Source of the DNA: Actinomycetota bacterium
GTDB taxonomy: Bacteria > Actinomycetota > Thermoleophilia > UBA2241
NCBI GenBank assembly: GCA_026392265.1
Contig: JAPLCL010000304.1
Coordinates: 1 to 12,242 of the forward strand
Direction: 5' to 3'
Length of the DNA: 12,242 bases
The first letter of the stretch is position 1, and each line of letters starts with the position of its first letter. The notes under the pieces were generated by a model. It did not search any database, was not told the origin of the DNA, and was given only the letters and a program-made list of their open reading frames with translations. The position numbers and the translations under genes were made by a program. Of the stretch, positions 1 through 7,114 are shown piece after piece.

Positions 1-1000
1 CACGTCGGGCAAGCCGCTCACCGCCGACGACATCGGCGCCGGCGGGGCCATGACGGTGCTGCTCAAAGACGCTATCAAGCCCAACGTCATGCAGACTCTC
101 GAGGGCAACGCGGCGCTCATCCACGCGGGTCCGTTTGCCAATATCGCCCAAGGTAACAACTCGATCATCGCCGACAAGGTCGCCATGAAGCTGGCCGACT
201 ACGTCGTCACCGAGAGCGGCTTCGCCGCCGACCTCGGCTCCGAGAAGTTCATGGACATCATCTGCCGCTACGGCGGGTTCGCGCCGAGCGCCGTGGTTAT
301 CACCGCCACCATGCGTGCCCTCAAGATGCACGGCGGCCTGCCCGTCGACCCCGAGCTGCTCAAGGCCGAGAACAACGAAGCTCTCACCAAGGGCTGCGAG
401 AACCTCGCCAAGCAGATCGAGAACATGAAGCTGTTCGGCCTGCCCGTCGTGGTGACTCTCAACCGCTTCGCCTTCGACCGTGACAGCGAGATCGAGATCG
501 TGCGCCGCGAGGCCATCGCGGCCGGCGCCGAAGACGCCGTGCCGATCAACGTCCACGCGCTGGGCGGCGACGGCGCCCAGGAGGCCGCCGAGATCGTCAA
601 GGCGGCCGCCGACAAGGGCGGCGACTTCAAGTTCCTCTACTCGCTCGACGCCTCCATCAAAGAGAAGATCGAGACCATCGCCACCAAGATCTACGGCGCC
701 GACGGCGTGGACTACCTGCCCGAGGCCGAGGCCAAGATCAAGCAGTTCACCGAGCAGGGCTTGGACAAGCTGCCGCTGTGCATGGCCAAAACGCACCTCT
801 CGCTCAGCCACGACCCGGCGCTCAAGGGCCGGCCGCGCGGCTTCCGCGTGCCGATCCGCGACATCAGGCCGGCCACCGGCGCCGGGTACCTGTACCCGCT
901 GCTCGGCGAGATGCGGACCATGCCCGGCCTGGCCAAGCGGCCGGCCGCCGTCGACGTCGATATCGACGTCGAGACCGGCCGCATCATCGGCTGGTTCTAG
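1..1000 (+). CDS. fhs: Formate-tetrahydrofolate ligase, C-terminal part (5' end outside window)
   Basis: Fhs makes 10-formyl-THF from formate, THF and ATP in the cytoplasm and is the entry step of the methyl branch of the Wood-Ljungdahl pathway. The open frame runs from base 2 without a start codon, so about 333 C-terminal residues are present. The family is usually about 555-560 residues, so the N-terminal part with the ATP P-loop lies to the left. Family signatures visible are LLKDAIKPN, the QTLEGNAALIHAGPFANIA block, ADYVVTESGFAADLG, the block around ENMKLFGLPVVV, MAKTHLSLSHDP, and the closing block with MPGLAKRPAAVDVD. The frame is intact to TAG at 998-1000. fchA follows after a 126-base hairpin-rich gap and folD after that, giving genes in reaction order. 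The identification is secure. Flux direction (acetogenic, or oxidative supply of formyl-THF) cannot be read from the gene. Confidence 0.97.
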   Translation, partial: TSGKPLTADDIGAGGAMTVLLKDAIKPNVMQTLEGNAALIHAGPFANIAQGNNSIIADKVAMKLADYVVTESGFAADLGSEKFMDIICRYGGFAPSAVVITATMRALKMHGGLPVDPELLKAENNEALTKGCENLAKQIENMKLFGLPVVVTLNRFAFDRDSEIEIVRREAIAAGAEDAVPINVHALGGDGAQEAAEIVKAAADKGGDFKFLYSLDASIKEKIETIATKIYGADGVDYLPEAEAKIKQFTEQGLDKLPLCMAKTHLSLSHDPALKGRPRGFRVPIRDIRPATGAGYLYPLLGEMRTMPGLAKRPAAVDVDIDVETGRIIGWF

Positions 1001-1023
1001 CACCTGACCTGCGGGTGATGCCC

Positions 1024-1087
1024 GGGGCAGGCCGGCAACGCCGGCCCGCCCCGCGGCGCCGCCCAAGGGGCCGCGGGACGCGGCCCC
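1024..1087 (+). repeat. Two tandem GC hairpins in the fhs-fchA gap
   Basis: Hairpin 1 pairs 1024-1036 with 1040-1052, with one mismatch (A1029/C1047) and an AAC loop. Its core is GCCGGC/GCCGGC. Hairpin 2 pairs 1067-1075 with 1079-1087, nine perfect G-C pairs with a GGA loop. Neither is followed by a T-run. They may be mRNA-stabilising or processing structures, or partial terminators that set the fhs:fchA ratio. The sequence shows only the potential to fold. Confidence 0.6.
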
Positions 1088-1126
1088 CGGCGGCGCCGGC
1101 CATCCCCGCTGCACTCGGAGGTACAC

Positions 1127-1768
1127 GTGAGCGACGCTCCTACCATCTACTGCACCGAACCGCTGCAGGTCTACCTCGACGACGCGGCCGCCGACAAGCC
1201 GGCGCCCGGCGGCGGCAGCGTATCCGCCTGCGCAGGCGCTCTGGGCGCCGCCCTCGTCGCGATGGTCTGCAACCTCACCCTCGGGCGCGAGAAGTTCGCC
1301 GCTGTCGAGACCGAGATGACCACGCTCGTCGCGGCCTCCGCGGCCGCGCGCGGTCGCCTGGAGCAGCTGCTGCAGGAAGACACCACCGCCTACAACGGCG
1401 TCATCACCGCCTACAAGATGCCCAAGGAGAGCGCCGAGGAGCAGGCGGCGCGCAGTCAGGCCATCCAGGACGGCCTGATCATCGCCGCCGATGTCCCGCT
1501 CGAGATCTGCCGGGTCGCGGTGGAGGTCTGCCGTCTTTCCAAGGTCGCGGCCGGCCTCGGCAACCCGCATGCCGTCACCGACGCCGGCATCGGCGCCATC
1601 CTCGGCGAGGCCGCCGTGGTGGGCGCCGCGCTCAACGTCCGGATCAACCTCGGCTCCATCAAGGACCAGGCCTACGTGACGAAAGCCACCGCCGAGATCG
1701 ACGAGATCCTCGCAGAGGCGGCGGCGCTCCGCGCCGAGACCTACGCGATCACGCTCTCCAGGCTCTGA
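1127..1768 (+). CDS. fchA: Methenyltetrahydrofolate cyclohydrolase, cyclodeaminase/cyclohydrolase (FTCD C-terminal) family
   Basis: A 213-residue cytoplasmic protein of the formimidoyl-THF cyclodeaminase / methenyl-THF cyclohydrolase family, near the normal stand-alone length (about 205-215). The N-terminal signature with PAPGGGSVSA and GALGAALVAMVCNLT (about residues 26-47) is the family hallmark. So are the middle AYKMPKES segment and the late block NPHAVTDAGIGAILGEA followed by LNVRINLGSIKD. The GTG start at 1127 follows GGAGGT at 1117-1122. The gene lies between fhs and folD, 31 bases from folD, so it probably interconverts 10-formyl-THF and 5,10-methenyl-THF. The alternative family activity, formimino-THF cyclodeaminase for histidine or purine breakdown, cannot be excluded by sequence. 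However, no formiminotransferase domain is attached, and the neighbouring FolD seems unable to do the cyclohydrolase step, which favours cyclohydrolase. Confidence 0.9.
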   Translation: MSDAPTIYCTEPLQVYLDDAAADKPAPGGGSVSACAGALGAALVAMVCNLTLGREKFAAVETEMTTLVAASAAARGRLEQLLQEDTTAYNGVITAYKMPKESAEEQAARSQAIQDGLIIAADVPLEICRVAVEVCRLSKVAAGLGNPHAVTDAGIGAILGEAAVVGAALNVRINLGSIKDQAYVTKATAEIDEILAEAAALRAETYAITLSRL

Positions 1769-1799
1769 TCGACCACTGACCACACACGAGAGGGACGCC

Positions 1800-2657
1800 A
1801 TGGCAGCTCAGATCATCGACGGCAAGGCGATCGCCGCGCAGGTGCGCGAAGAGATCCAGGCCGAGGTCGCCAAGCTCGCGGCGGGCGGCGTGAAGCCCGG
1901 CGTCGCCACCATCCTGGTGGGCGACGACGGCGGCGCGCAGTTCTACCGCGGCCAGATCGAGAAGAACACCGGCACCGTGGGCTTCAACTACTACAACAAC
2001 ACGTTGCCGGACGGCACTACCGAAGACGAAGTGCTCGCCCTCATCGACAAGCTCAACAACGACGCCCGCGTGCACGGCATCCTGGCGCTCATGCCGATGG
2101 CCGGCGGCATCGACCAGAACAAGGTCTTCAACGCCATCTCACCGGTCAAGGACCTCGACTGCGTCAACCCGGCCAACATCGGTCACGTGCTGCTCGGCGA
2201 CCAGCTGTTCGCGCCGGCGACGCCCTCGGCCTGCATCGAGATCCTCGACCGCGAGGGCGTGGAGCTGCAGGGCCTCGACGTCACCATCGTCAACCACTCC
2301 AACATCGTCGGGAAGCCCGTCGCGCTGCTCTGCCTCAACCGCAACGCCTCGGTCCACGTGGTGCACGTGTTCAGCAAGGACGTGCCCGCCGCCTGCCGCG
2401 CCGCCGACGTGCTCATCAGTGCGGCGCCGGTGCGTGATCTCATCAAGAAGGACATGGTGAAGCCGGGAGCGGTGGTCATCGACGTCACCACTATGCGCGG
2501 CGACGACGGCAAGCAGGTCGGCAGCCTGGAGTGGGAAGGCGTCCTCGAGGTCGCCGGCCGCGCCACGCCGGTGCCCGGCGGCGTGGGTCCCGTGACCAAC
2601 GTGATCCTGCTCAAGAACGCGCTCGTGGCCTGCAAGGCGCAGACCGGGACGAGCTGA
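1800..2657 (+). CDS. folD: Methylenetetrahydrofolate dehydrogenase of the FolD family, probably monofunctional
   Basis: A 285-residue FolD-family protein that interconverts 5,10-methylene-THF and 5,10-methenyl-THF with NAD(P). ATG 1800 follows GAGAGGG at 1788-1794. The N-terminal folate domain has VGDDGGAQFY. The Rossmann domain has SNIVGKPVALL, and the end has PVPGGVGPVT. Aligned by eye with E. coli FolD, Tyr49 is kept, but the catalytic Lys of YxxxK (E. coli K54) is Ile53, and the Gln of the QLPLP motif (E. coli Q98) is Leu97 in ALMPMA. Asp120 (E. coli D121) is kept. Lys and Gln serve the cyclohydrolase half-reaction and are also changed in the monofunctional yeast enzyme Mtd1. The usual Arg of GRSxIVG is His166 (NHSNIVG), and the Ser of the CHSxT motif is Val190, so NAD rather than NADP is plausible. 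FolD membership is certain. Loss of cyclohydrolase activity and NAD preference are inferences. Confidence 0.95.
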   Translation: MAAQIIDGKAIAAQVREEIQAEVAKLAAGGVKPGVATILVGDDGGAQFYRGQIEKNTGTVGFNYYNNTLPDGTTEDEVLALIDKLNNDARVHGILALMPMAGGIDQNKVFNAISPVKDLDCVNPANIGHVLLGDQLFAPATPSACIEILDREGVELQGLDVTIVNHSNIVGKPVALLCLNRNASVHVVHVFSKDVPAACRAADVLISAAPVRDLIKKDMVKPGAVVIDVTTMRGDDGKQVGSLEWEGVLEVAGRATPVPGGVGPVTNVILLKNALVACKAQTGTS

Positions 2658-2677
2658 GCGACGTACGTGTGCGTCCC

Positions 2678-2716
2678 CGCCGGCCGGTCGCGCACGCGCC
2701 GTGCGCGCGGCCGGCG
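2678..2716 (+). terminator. Strong hairpin after folD, candidate terminator
   Basis: CGCCGGCC (2678-2685) pairs with GGCCGGCG (2709-2716), and CGCGCAC (2689-2695) pairs with GTGCGCG (2701-2707), around a GCGCC loop with a small internal loop between the stems. It starts 20 bases after the folD stop. No T-tract follows (CTGACGTGG), so it may be factor-dependent or only a 3'-end stabiliser. It probably separates the folate genes from the redox pair. Confidence 0.55.
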
Positions 2717-2759
2717 CTGACGTGGTTCAATAGTGCCTCAAGGCCCGGATGGGACGACA

Positions 2760-2791
2760 GGGCGGCCGGTAGCCTCCAGCCGCGGCCGCCC
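2760..2791 (+). promoter_or_regulatory. Hairpin in the leader of the NuoE-like gene
   Basis: GGGCGGCCG (2760-2768) pairs perfectly over 9 bp with CGGCCGCCC (2783-2791) around a 14-base loop. It ends 21 bases before the Shine-Dalgarno GGAG (2813-2816). The relatively AT-rich stretch 2717-2750 just upstream (containing TGGTTCAAT, 2723-2731) is the only place in this gap where a promoter looks possible, but no convincing -35 was found. Confidence 0.35.
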
Positions 2792-2824
2792 GACGAGCGC
2801 GTAACGTGACGTGGAGTTGATGAG

Positions 2825-3403
2825 ATGCCCAGGCGAGTAGTCCAGACCGACATGACCGAGGCTCAGGAGCCCGATTGCTGCGACCTCGCGCGCGTCGGCG
2901 TCATCGTCGACGAAGGCGATGCGCACGGCAATCTGATCGCGCTGTTGCAGCGCACCCAGAGCGAGTTCGGCTACGTGCCCGAGCCCGCCGTCGACGAGAT
3001 CGCGCGCCTCACCGGCGTTCGCGCGTCTCGGATCTACGGCATCATCACGTTCTATGCGCAGTTCTCGACGGTCCCCAGCGGGCGGCACAAGATCTTCGTC
3101 TGCCACGGCACCGCCTGCCACGTGGCCGGCGCCACGCGCATCTGCGAGGCGCTCGAGCAGGAGCTCGACGTCCCCGACGGCGAGTCGACCGCGGACATGG
3201 AGTTCAGCCTCGGCTCGGTGGCCTGCATGGGCGCCTGCTCCCAGGCGCCGGTCATGCGCATCGACGAGGAGACGTACGGCAACCTCAGCGCCGACCAGAC
3301 GCGTAAGGTCATCCGCGGGTTCGTGAAGGAGCTCGGTCTCGAGGCGCACTACCCCGGAATCAAAGGTGCCGGCGCCACGGGAGGCGGTGGCGGCGATGAG
3401 TGA
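2825..3403 (+). CDS. NuoE/HydC-type thioredoxin-like [2Fe-2S] subunit of an NAD(P)H-oxidising complex
   Basis: A 192-residue protein of the 24-kDa (NuoE) family that carries one [2Fe-2S] cluster and passes electrons to or from the flavin subunit. The helical N-terminal part includes the family stretch HGNLIALLQRTQSEFGYVP and GIITFYAQF. The cluster ligands are C93 and C98 (CHGTAC) plus C134 and C138 (CMGAC), the normal four. ATG 2825 is chosen because GGAG (2813-2816) lies eight bases upstream. A second ATG at 2852 has no such site. The last codons overlap the next gene by eight bases, so the two subunits are translationally coupled. The C-terminus is a Gly-rich tail that overlaps the next start. 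The same family serves complex I, bifurcating hydrogenases, NAD-formate dehydrogenases and bifurcating transhydrogenases, so no symbol is assigned. Confidence 0.93.
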   Translation: MPRRVVQTDMTEAQEPDCCDLARVGVIVDEGDAHGNLIALLQRTQSEFGYVPEPAVDEIARLTGVRASRIYGIITFYAQFSTVPSGRHKIFVCHGTACHVAGATRICEALEQELDVPDGESTADMEFSLGSVACMGACSQAPVMRIDEETYGNLSADQTRKVIRGFVKELGLEAHYPGIKGAGATGGGGGDE

Positions 3404-5291
3404 CCCCGGCGGCGCTCCGGCTGAGGGCGTCAAGGTCGCGGTGTCCGCGGAGCGTGACGGCCGGCGCCGGGTCTCGGTGTGCGCCGGCACCGCCTGCGTG
3501 TTCGCCGGCTCCATGAAGGTGCGCGACGCCTTCCTGGCGGAGATCGAGGCGGCCGCGCTGCAGGACCAGGTGGAGGTCGCCATCATCGGCTGTCACGGGC
3601 TCTGTTCTCAGGGCCCGCTGGCCGTGGTGAGCGACGGCGACACGTACTACCCGCGCCTCAAGGTCAAGGACGTGAAGCGTATCGTCGAAGAGCACCTCGC
3701 CGGCGGCGCCGTGGTCGAGAAGCTGCTCTACGTGGTCCCTGACAGCGTCGCGCGGATCGCCTGCGCCCACGACATCCCGTACTACAGGCTGCAGACCCGG
3801 ATAGCGCTGCGCGATGTGGGCGTCATCGATCCGGAGAACGTCGATGAGTACCTGGCGCGCGGCGGCTACGAGGCCGCGCGCAAGGCGCTCACCACGATGG
3901 CGCCGGACGAGATCGTCGACGAGATCCTCGCCTCCGGCTTGCGCGGACGTGGCGGCGCCGGCTTCCCGACCGGCACCAAATGGAAGTTCGCGCGCTCGTC
4001 GCCCGGCGACGTCAAGTACATCATCTGCAACGGCGACGAAGGCGACCCCGGGGCCTTCATGGACGCCTCCATCATGGACGGCGATCCGCACGCCGTGATC
4101 GAGGGCATGCTGATCGCCTCGTACGCAATCGGCGCGCACGAGGGGTACATCTACGTGCGCGCAGAATACCCGCTGGCCGTGCGGCGGCTGCGGCTCGCGA
4201 TCGCCGCCGCCGAGGAGCGCGGCTACCTCGGCGAGGACGTCCTCGGCAGCGGCTGGGCTTTCAAGCTCAAGATCAAGGAGGGCGCGGGCGCCTTCGTCTG
4301 CGGCGAGGAGACGGCGCTCATCGGCTCCATCATGGGCGAGCGCGGGATGCCGCGAAAGCGGCCGCCGTTCCCGGCGGTCTCCGGCCTCTGGGGCAAGCCC
4401 ACCAATATCAACAACGTCGAGACCTTCGCCAGCGTGTCGTGGATCATTGCCCACGGGTCGGCGGCCTACGCCGCCATCGGCAGCGACTCGTGCAAGGGCA
4501 CCAAGGCCTTCTCGCTGGCCGGCAAGGTCGTCAACGGCGGCCTCGCCGAGGTGCCCATGGGGTCCACGCTTCGCCACGTCATCTTCGACGTCGGCGGCGG
4601 CATCAAGGACGGCAGGGAGTTCAAGGCCGTCCAGCTCGGCGGCCCATCCGGGGGCTGCGTGCCCGCGAGCCTGCTCGACACGCCGGTCGACTACGAGAGT
4701 CTCGCCGCGACCGGCGCCATCATGGGCTCGGGCGGTATGGTCGTGGCCGACGACACCACCTGTATGGTCGACCTCGCCAGGTACTTCCTGCAGTTCACGC
4801 AGAACGAGAGCTGCGGCAAGTGCACGCCCTGCCGAATCGGGACCAAGCGTATGCTCGAGATCCTCGAGCGCATCACCAAGGGGCAGGGCAGAGACGGCGA
4901 CATCGCCACCCTTGAACTGCTCGCCGTGACGATCAAGAAGACGAGTCTCTGCGGCCTCGGCCAGACGGCGCCCAACCCCGTGCTCACGACCATCAGGTAC
5001 TTCCGCGACGAGTACGAGGCGCACATCGCCGAGCATCGCTGCCCGGCGCTGTCGTGCGACGCGCTCATCGCCTACACGATCGACGCGGAGGCCTGCACCG
5101 GCTGTACGCTGTGCGCCAAGAAATGCCCGGTGAACGCCGCCCGCGGCGAGAAGAAGCAGCCGCACGCCATCGACCAGGAGCTGTGCATCAACTGCGACGC
5201 CTGTCGCGCGGCCTGCAGGTTCGACGCCGTGATCGTCGTCAGCGGCCCCGACGAGATCGCCGCCGCGGTCGCTGCGCAGCGCGGCGGCTGA
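3396..5291 (+). CDS. NuoF/HydB-type NADH-binding flavoprotein with N-terminal [2Fe-2S] and C-terminal 2x[4Fe-4S] domains
   Basis: A 631-residue NADH:acceptor flavoprotein built like HydB of electron-bifurcating hydrogenases and the NADH subunits of NAD-linked formate dehydrogenases. In order: a thioredoxin-like [2Fe-2S] domain with C29, C34, C66 and C70; the FMN/NADH domain with RGRGGAGFPTGTKW (about 183-196), ICNGDEGDPGAF, and GAGAFVCGEETAL (about 297-308); the [4Fe-4S] site C473, C476, C479 plus C519; a Cys pair C550/C554; and a ferredoxin-like tail with C567, C570, C573, C577 and C597, C600, C603, C607. All cluster ligands are present. ATG 3396 overlaps the preceding stop (ATGAGTGA) and has GGGAGG at 3379-3384. 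A GTG at 3366 is in frame but lacks a good site and adds only ten non-conserved residues. No hydrogenase, NuoG or formate dehydrogenase gene follows, so the physiological electron partner is unknown. Confidence 0.95.
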   Translation: MSDPGGAPAEGVKVAVSAERDGRRRVSVCAGTACVFAGSMKVRDAFLAEIEAAALQDQVEVAIIGCHGLCSQGPLAVVSDGDTYYPRLKVKDVKRIVEEHLAGGAVVEKLLYVVPDSVARIACAHDIPYYRLQTRIALRDVGVIDPENVDEYLARGGYEAARKALTTMAPDEIVDEILASGLRGRGGAGFPTGTKWKFARSSPGDVKYIICNGDEGDPGAFMDASIMDGDPHAVIEGMLIASYAIGAHEGYIYVRAEYPLAVRRLRLAIAAAEERGYLGEDVLGSGWAFKLKIKEGAGAFVCGEETALIGSIMGERGMPRKRPPFPAVSGLWGKPTNINNVETFASVSWIIAHGSAAYAAIGSDSCKGTKAFSLAGKVVNGGLAEVPMGSTLRHVIFDVGGGIKDGREFKAVQLGGPSGGCVPASLLDTPVDYESLAATGAIMGSGGMVVADDTTCMVDLARYFLQFTQNESCGKCTPCRIGTKRMLEILERITKGQGRDGDIATLELLAVTIKKTSLCGLGQTAPNPVLTTIRYFRDEYEAHIAEHRCPALSCDALIAYTIDAEACTGCTLCAKKCPVNAARGEKKQPHAIDQELCINCDACRAACRFDAVIVVSGPDEIAAAVAAQRGG

Positions 5292-5403
5292 CGCCGGCCG
5301 CCCTCTTGCCCCGGCGCCTTGCCCTCACCCTTTGCTGCGCATATCGTTCGTCAGGTGGCCAAGTAACGTCGTTCGGCTCCCGGCGGCGGCCTCGAGGAGG
5401 TGT

Positions 5404-5424
5404 ATGAGACAGCGGTTCATCTGA
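5404..5424 (+). promoter_or_regulatory. Possible six-codon leader ORF upstream of permease 1
   Basis: ATG 5404 starts a tiny frame encoding MRQRFI, closed by TGA at 5422-5424, and has a near-perfect Shine-Dalgarno (GAGGAGG, 5394-5400) three bases before it. It is the best ribosome site in the 197-base gap between the flavoprotein and permease 1, yet it leads to no long gene. It could be a leader peptide controlling the permease mRNA, or chance. Nothing in the peptide names a sensed amino acid. The rest of the gap (5292-5390) shows no convincing promoter. Confidence 0.3.
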
Positions 5425-5436
5425 GTGGTATGGAGC

Positions 5437-5471
5437 GCGGACTCTGCGTCGGGGGCCGACCCTGCGTCCGC
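5437..5471 (+). promoter_or_regulatory. Two-tier hairpin just before the permease 1 ribosome site
   Basis: GCGGAC (5437-5442) pairs with GTCCGC (5466-5471), and inside it GTCGG (5448-5452) pairs with CCGAC (5456-5460) around a GGG loop, leaving unpaired strands of five bases on each side. The 7-mer CTGCGTC occurs twice in it (5444-5450, 5462-5468). It ends just before the AAAGG of the Shine-Dalgarno (5478-5482) and could tune translation initiation. Folding is inferred by eye. Confidence 0.4.
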
Positions 5472-5488
5472 AGCGCAAAGGGGGGAGT

Positions 5489-7114
5489 GTGGCAGAAGAA
5501 CTAGCATTTGCGCGCAAAGCCAGCGGGATGGTGCGTGGCCTTTCGATGGTCGACGCCGTCGCCGTGGGCCTCATGAACCAGGGCATCACGCCCAGCATCT
5601 GGACGATGGTCACCTGGGGTCTCGGTACCTACCTCACCGGCAACCTGCTCTGGGCGAGCGTGATCTCACTGGTGCTCGTCGGGTTCGGCTTCCCGCTCGT
5701 GTGGGGCATCCTCTCGGGCAGCATGCCGCGCTCGGGCGGTGAATACATCTACAACTCGCGTATCATCCACCCGATCGTGGGCATCGCCGAGAGCTTCGGC
5801 AACGCCTTTGTGATGATCTTCTGGGTGTACGTGCTGGCGCCGTGGATCGCCGACCCAGGCCTCGTCATCATCGCCGAATACCAGAACTGGACCTGGCTCT
5901 ACGACAGCGCCGCCGGCACCTTCTTCGGCGGTCTCAGCTACGAGTGGGGCGTCTTCGTGGTCGCGACGGTCGCTAACGTGCTCGCCGTGCTCACGATGAT
6001 CTTCGGGGTCAAGATCTTCGCCTCGATCCAGAAGGGCATCATGGTCTTCGCCCTGGGCGGCGCAGCGGTGGTCACCGCGGCGATCATGCTCAGCAGCAAG
6101 GCGTCGTTCGCCGCCAACTGGGACGCCATCGCCGTCAAGTACGGCTCGCTCAAGTACGCCGAGGTCGTCCCGGCCGTCTCGAAGGCCATCGGCGAGGCGG
6201 TGCCCACCAGCTCCACGTTCTACGGCACGCTCGGCGTGATGGTCGCCGGCTCGTGGCTCTTCGCCTACGCCTACTTCTGCGTCTTCGTGGCCGGCGAGGT
6301 CAAGCGCCCCGACAAGACTCTCATCAGCGCCAACTTCATCGCCATCCTCGTGCCGGCGCTCTTCATGATCTGGACGGCCCTGTCGATGTACCACACGATG
6401 CCGTTCGAGTTCATCTCCGCCACGGCGTGGATCGACAACAACGGCGGCATCGACGGCTACAACATGCCCTTCCTGCCCAGCTACATGAGTCTGGCGTACA
6501 TCGCCCATTCCAACTGGTTCGTGGCCGTCTGCGCCGGCGGGTCGTACATGCTCTTCTGCTTCTGGTACGTGGCCCTGAGCTACCTCGCCTTCCCGCGTAT
6601 CATCTTCGCCTGGGGCATGGATCGCATGGGCCCCAAGTGGTTCACCTCCATCAACCCGCGCTGGGCGAGCCCGGTGAAGAACTACATCCTCTGCTTCTTG
6701 CTCTGCCAGGCGGCCATCGCGCTCTACTCGTTCTGGCTGGGCAGCTACATGCAGGGCCTCACCGTGACCGGCATGGAGATCGTCTCGGTGTGGGGCATCA
6801 CCACCATCGCGGCGCTCATCTTCCCCTACGTGAAGCGTGCCAAGGGCATCTGGGAGTCGTCGCCCTACAAGACCTGGAAGTTCCTCGGCGTGCCGCTCGT
6901 GAGCTGGGGCGCCGCGGTCTCCCTCGTCTACCTCGGCATCCTCACCTACTTCCTGCTCTTTACCTCGGAGATGAAGGACTCCAACGGCGGGTCCTGGATC
7001 TTGTACGGCATCGTCTGGATCATCGGCGTCCTGTGGTACTTCTTCTGGAAGTCGCGCAGCAAGAAGGTCGGCATCGACGTCGGCATGACCTACGGGGAGC
7101 TGCCGCCGGAGTGA
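5489..7114 (+). CDS. APC-superfamily amino acid/amine permease 1
   Basis: A 541-residue inner-membrane transporter of the amino acid-polyamine-organocation superfamily. About 12 or more hydrophobic segments run through its length. APC hallmarks are the first-helix region (about 20-45, with GLMNQGITPS), PRSGGEY (80-86) after the second helix, the cytoplasmic loop GEVKRPDKT (about 268-276), and a late conserved loop with GMDRMGPKWF. GTG 5489 is the start: AAAGGGGG (5478-5485) lies before it, and the same start context recurs in permease 2. The protein ends in MTYGELPPE, also shared with permease 2. Substrate cannot be read from the sequence. Amino acid or amine is likely by family, and a nearby putrescine-aminotransferase-like gene makes polyamine worth considering. 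It is followed by a 288-base gap and an Lrp-type regulator, a common pairing for amino-acid transport. Confidence 0.92.
   Translation: MAEELAFARKASGMVRGLSMVDAVAVGLMNQGITPSIWTMVTWGLGTYLTGNLLWASVISLVLVGFGFPLVWGILSGSMPRSGGEYIYNSRIIHPIVGIAESFGNAFVMIFWVYVLAPWIADPGLVIIAEYQNWTWLYDSAAGTFFGGLSYEWGVFVVATVANVLAVLTMIFGVKIFASIQKGIMVFALGGAAVVTAAIMLSSKASFAANWDAIAVKYGSLKYAEVVPAVSKAIGEAVPTSSTFYGTLGVMVAGSWLFAYAYFCVFVAGEVKRPDKTLISANFIAILVPALFMIWTALSMYHTMPFEFISATAWIDNNGGIDGYNMPFLPSYMSLAYIAHSNWFVAVCAGGSYMLFCFWYVALSYLAFPRIIFAWGMDRMGPKWFTSINPRWASPVKNYILCFLLCQAAIALYSFWLGSYMQGLTVTGMEIVSVWGITTIAALIFPYVKRAKGIWESSPYKTWKFLGVPLVSWGAAVSLVYLGILTYFLLFTSEMKDSNGGSWILYGIVWIIGVLWYFFWKSRSKKVGIDVGMTYGELPPE

Noticed and set aside
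778..1779. A long + strand frame bridging fhs and fchA
   Set aside because: Arg/Pro/Ala-rich translation in the wrong frame of two recognised genes, with no family signature.
3366..3395. GTG 3366 as start of the flavoprotein
   Set aside because: No Shine-Dalgarno lies at a suitable distance, and the added residues are not part of the thioredoxin-like domain. ATG 3396 gives the usual coupled overlap with the preceding stop.
3360..5165. A 601-residue open frame on the minus strand across the flavoprotein gene
   Set aside because: It mirrors a gene with all expected cofactor motifs on the + strand. Its translation is low-complexity (Ala, Arg, Gly, Asp, Val, His), as usual for antisense frames of GC-rich genes, and it has no recognisable domain.
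5430..5504. A 24-codon + strand ORF overlapping the permease 1 start
   Set aside because: It lacks a ribosome site, covers the hairpin and the permease Shine-Dalgarno, and ends at the CTAG inside the permease. It is less convincing than the six-codon ORF upstream.
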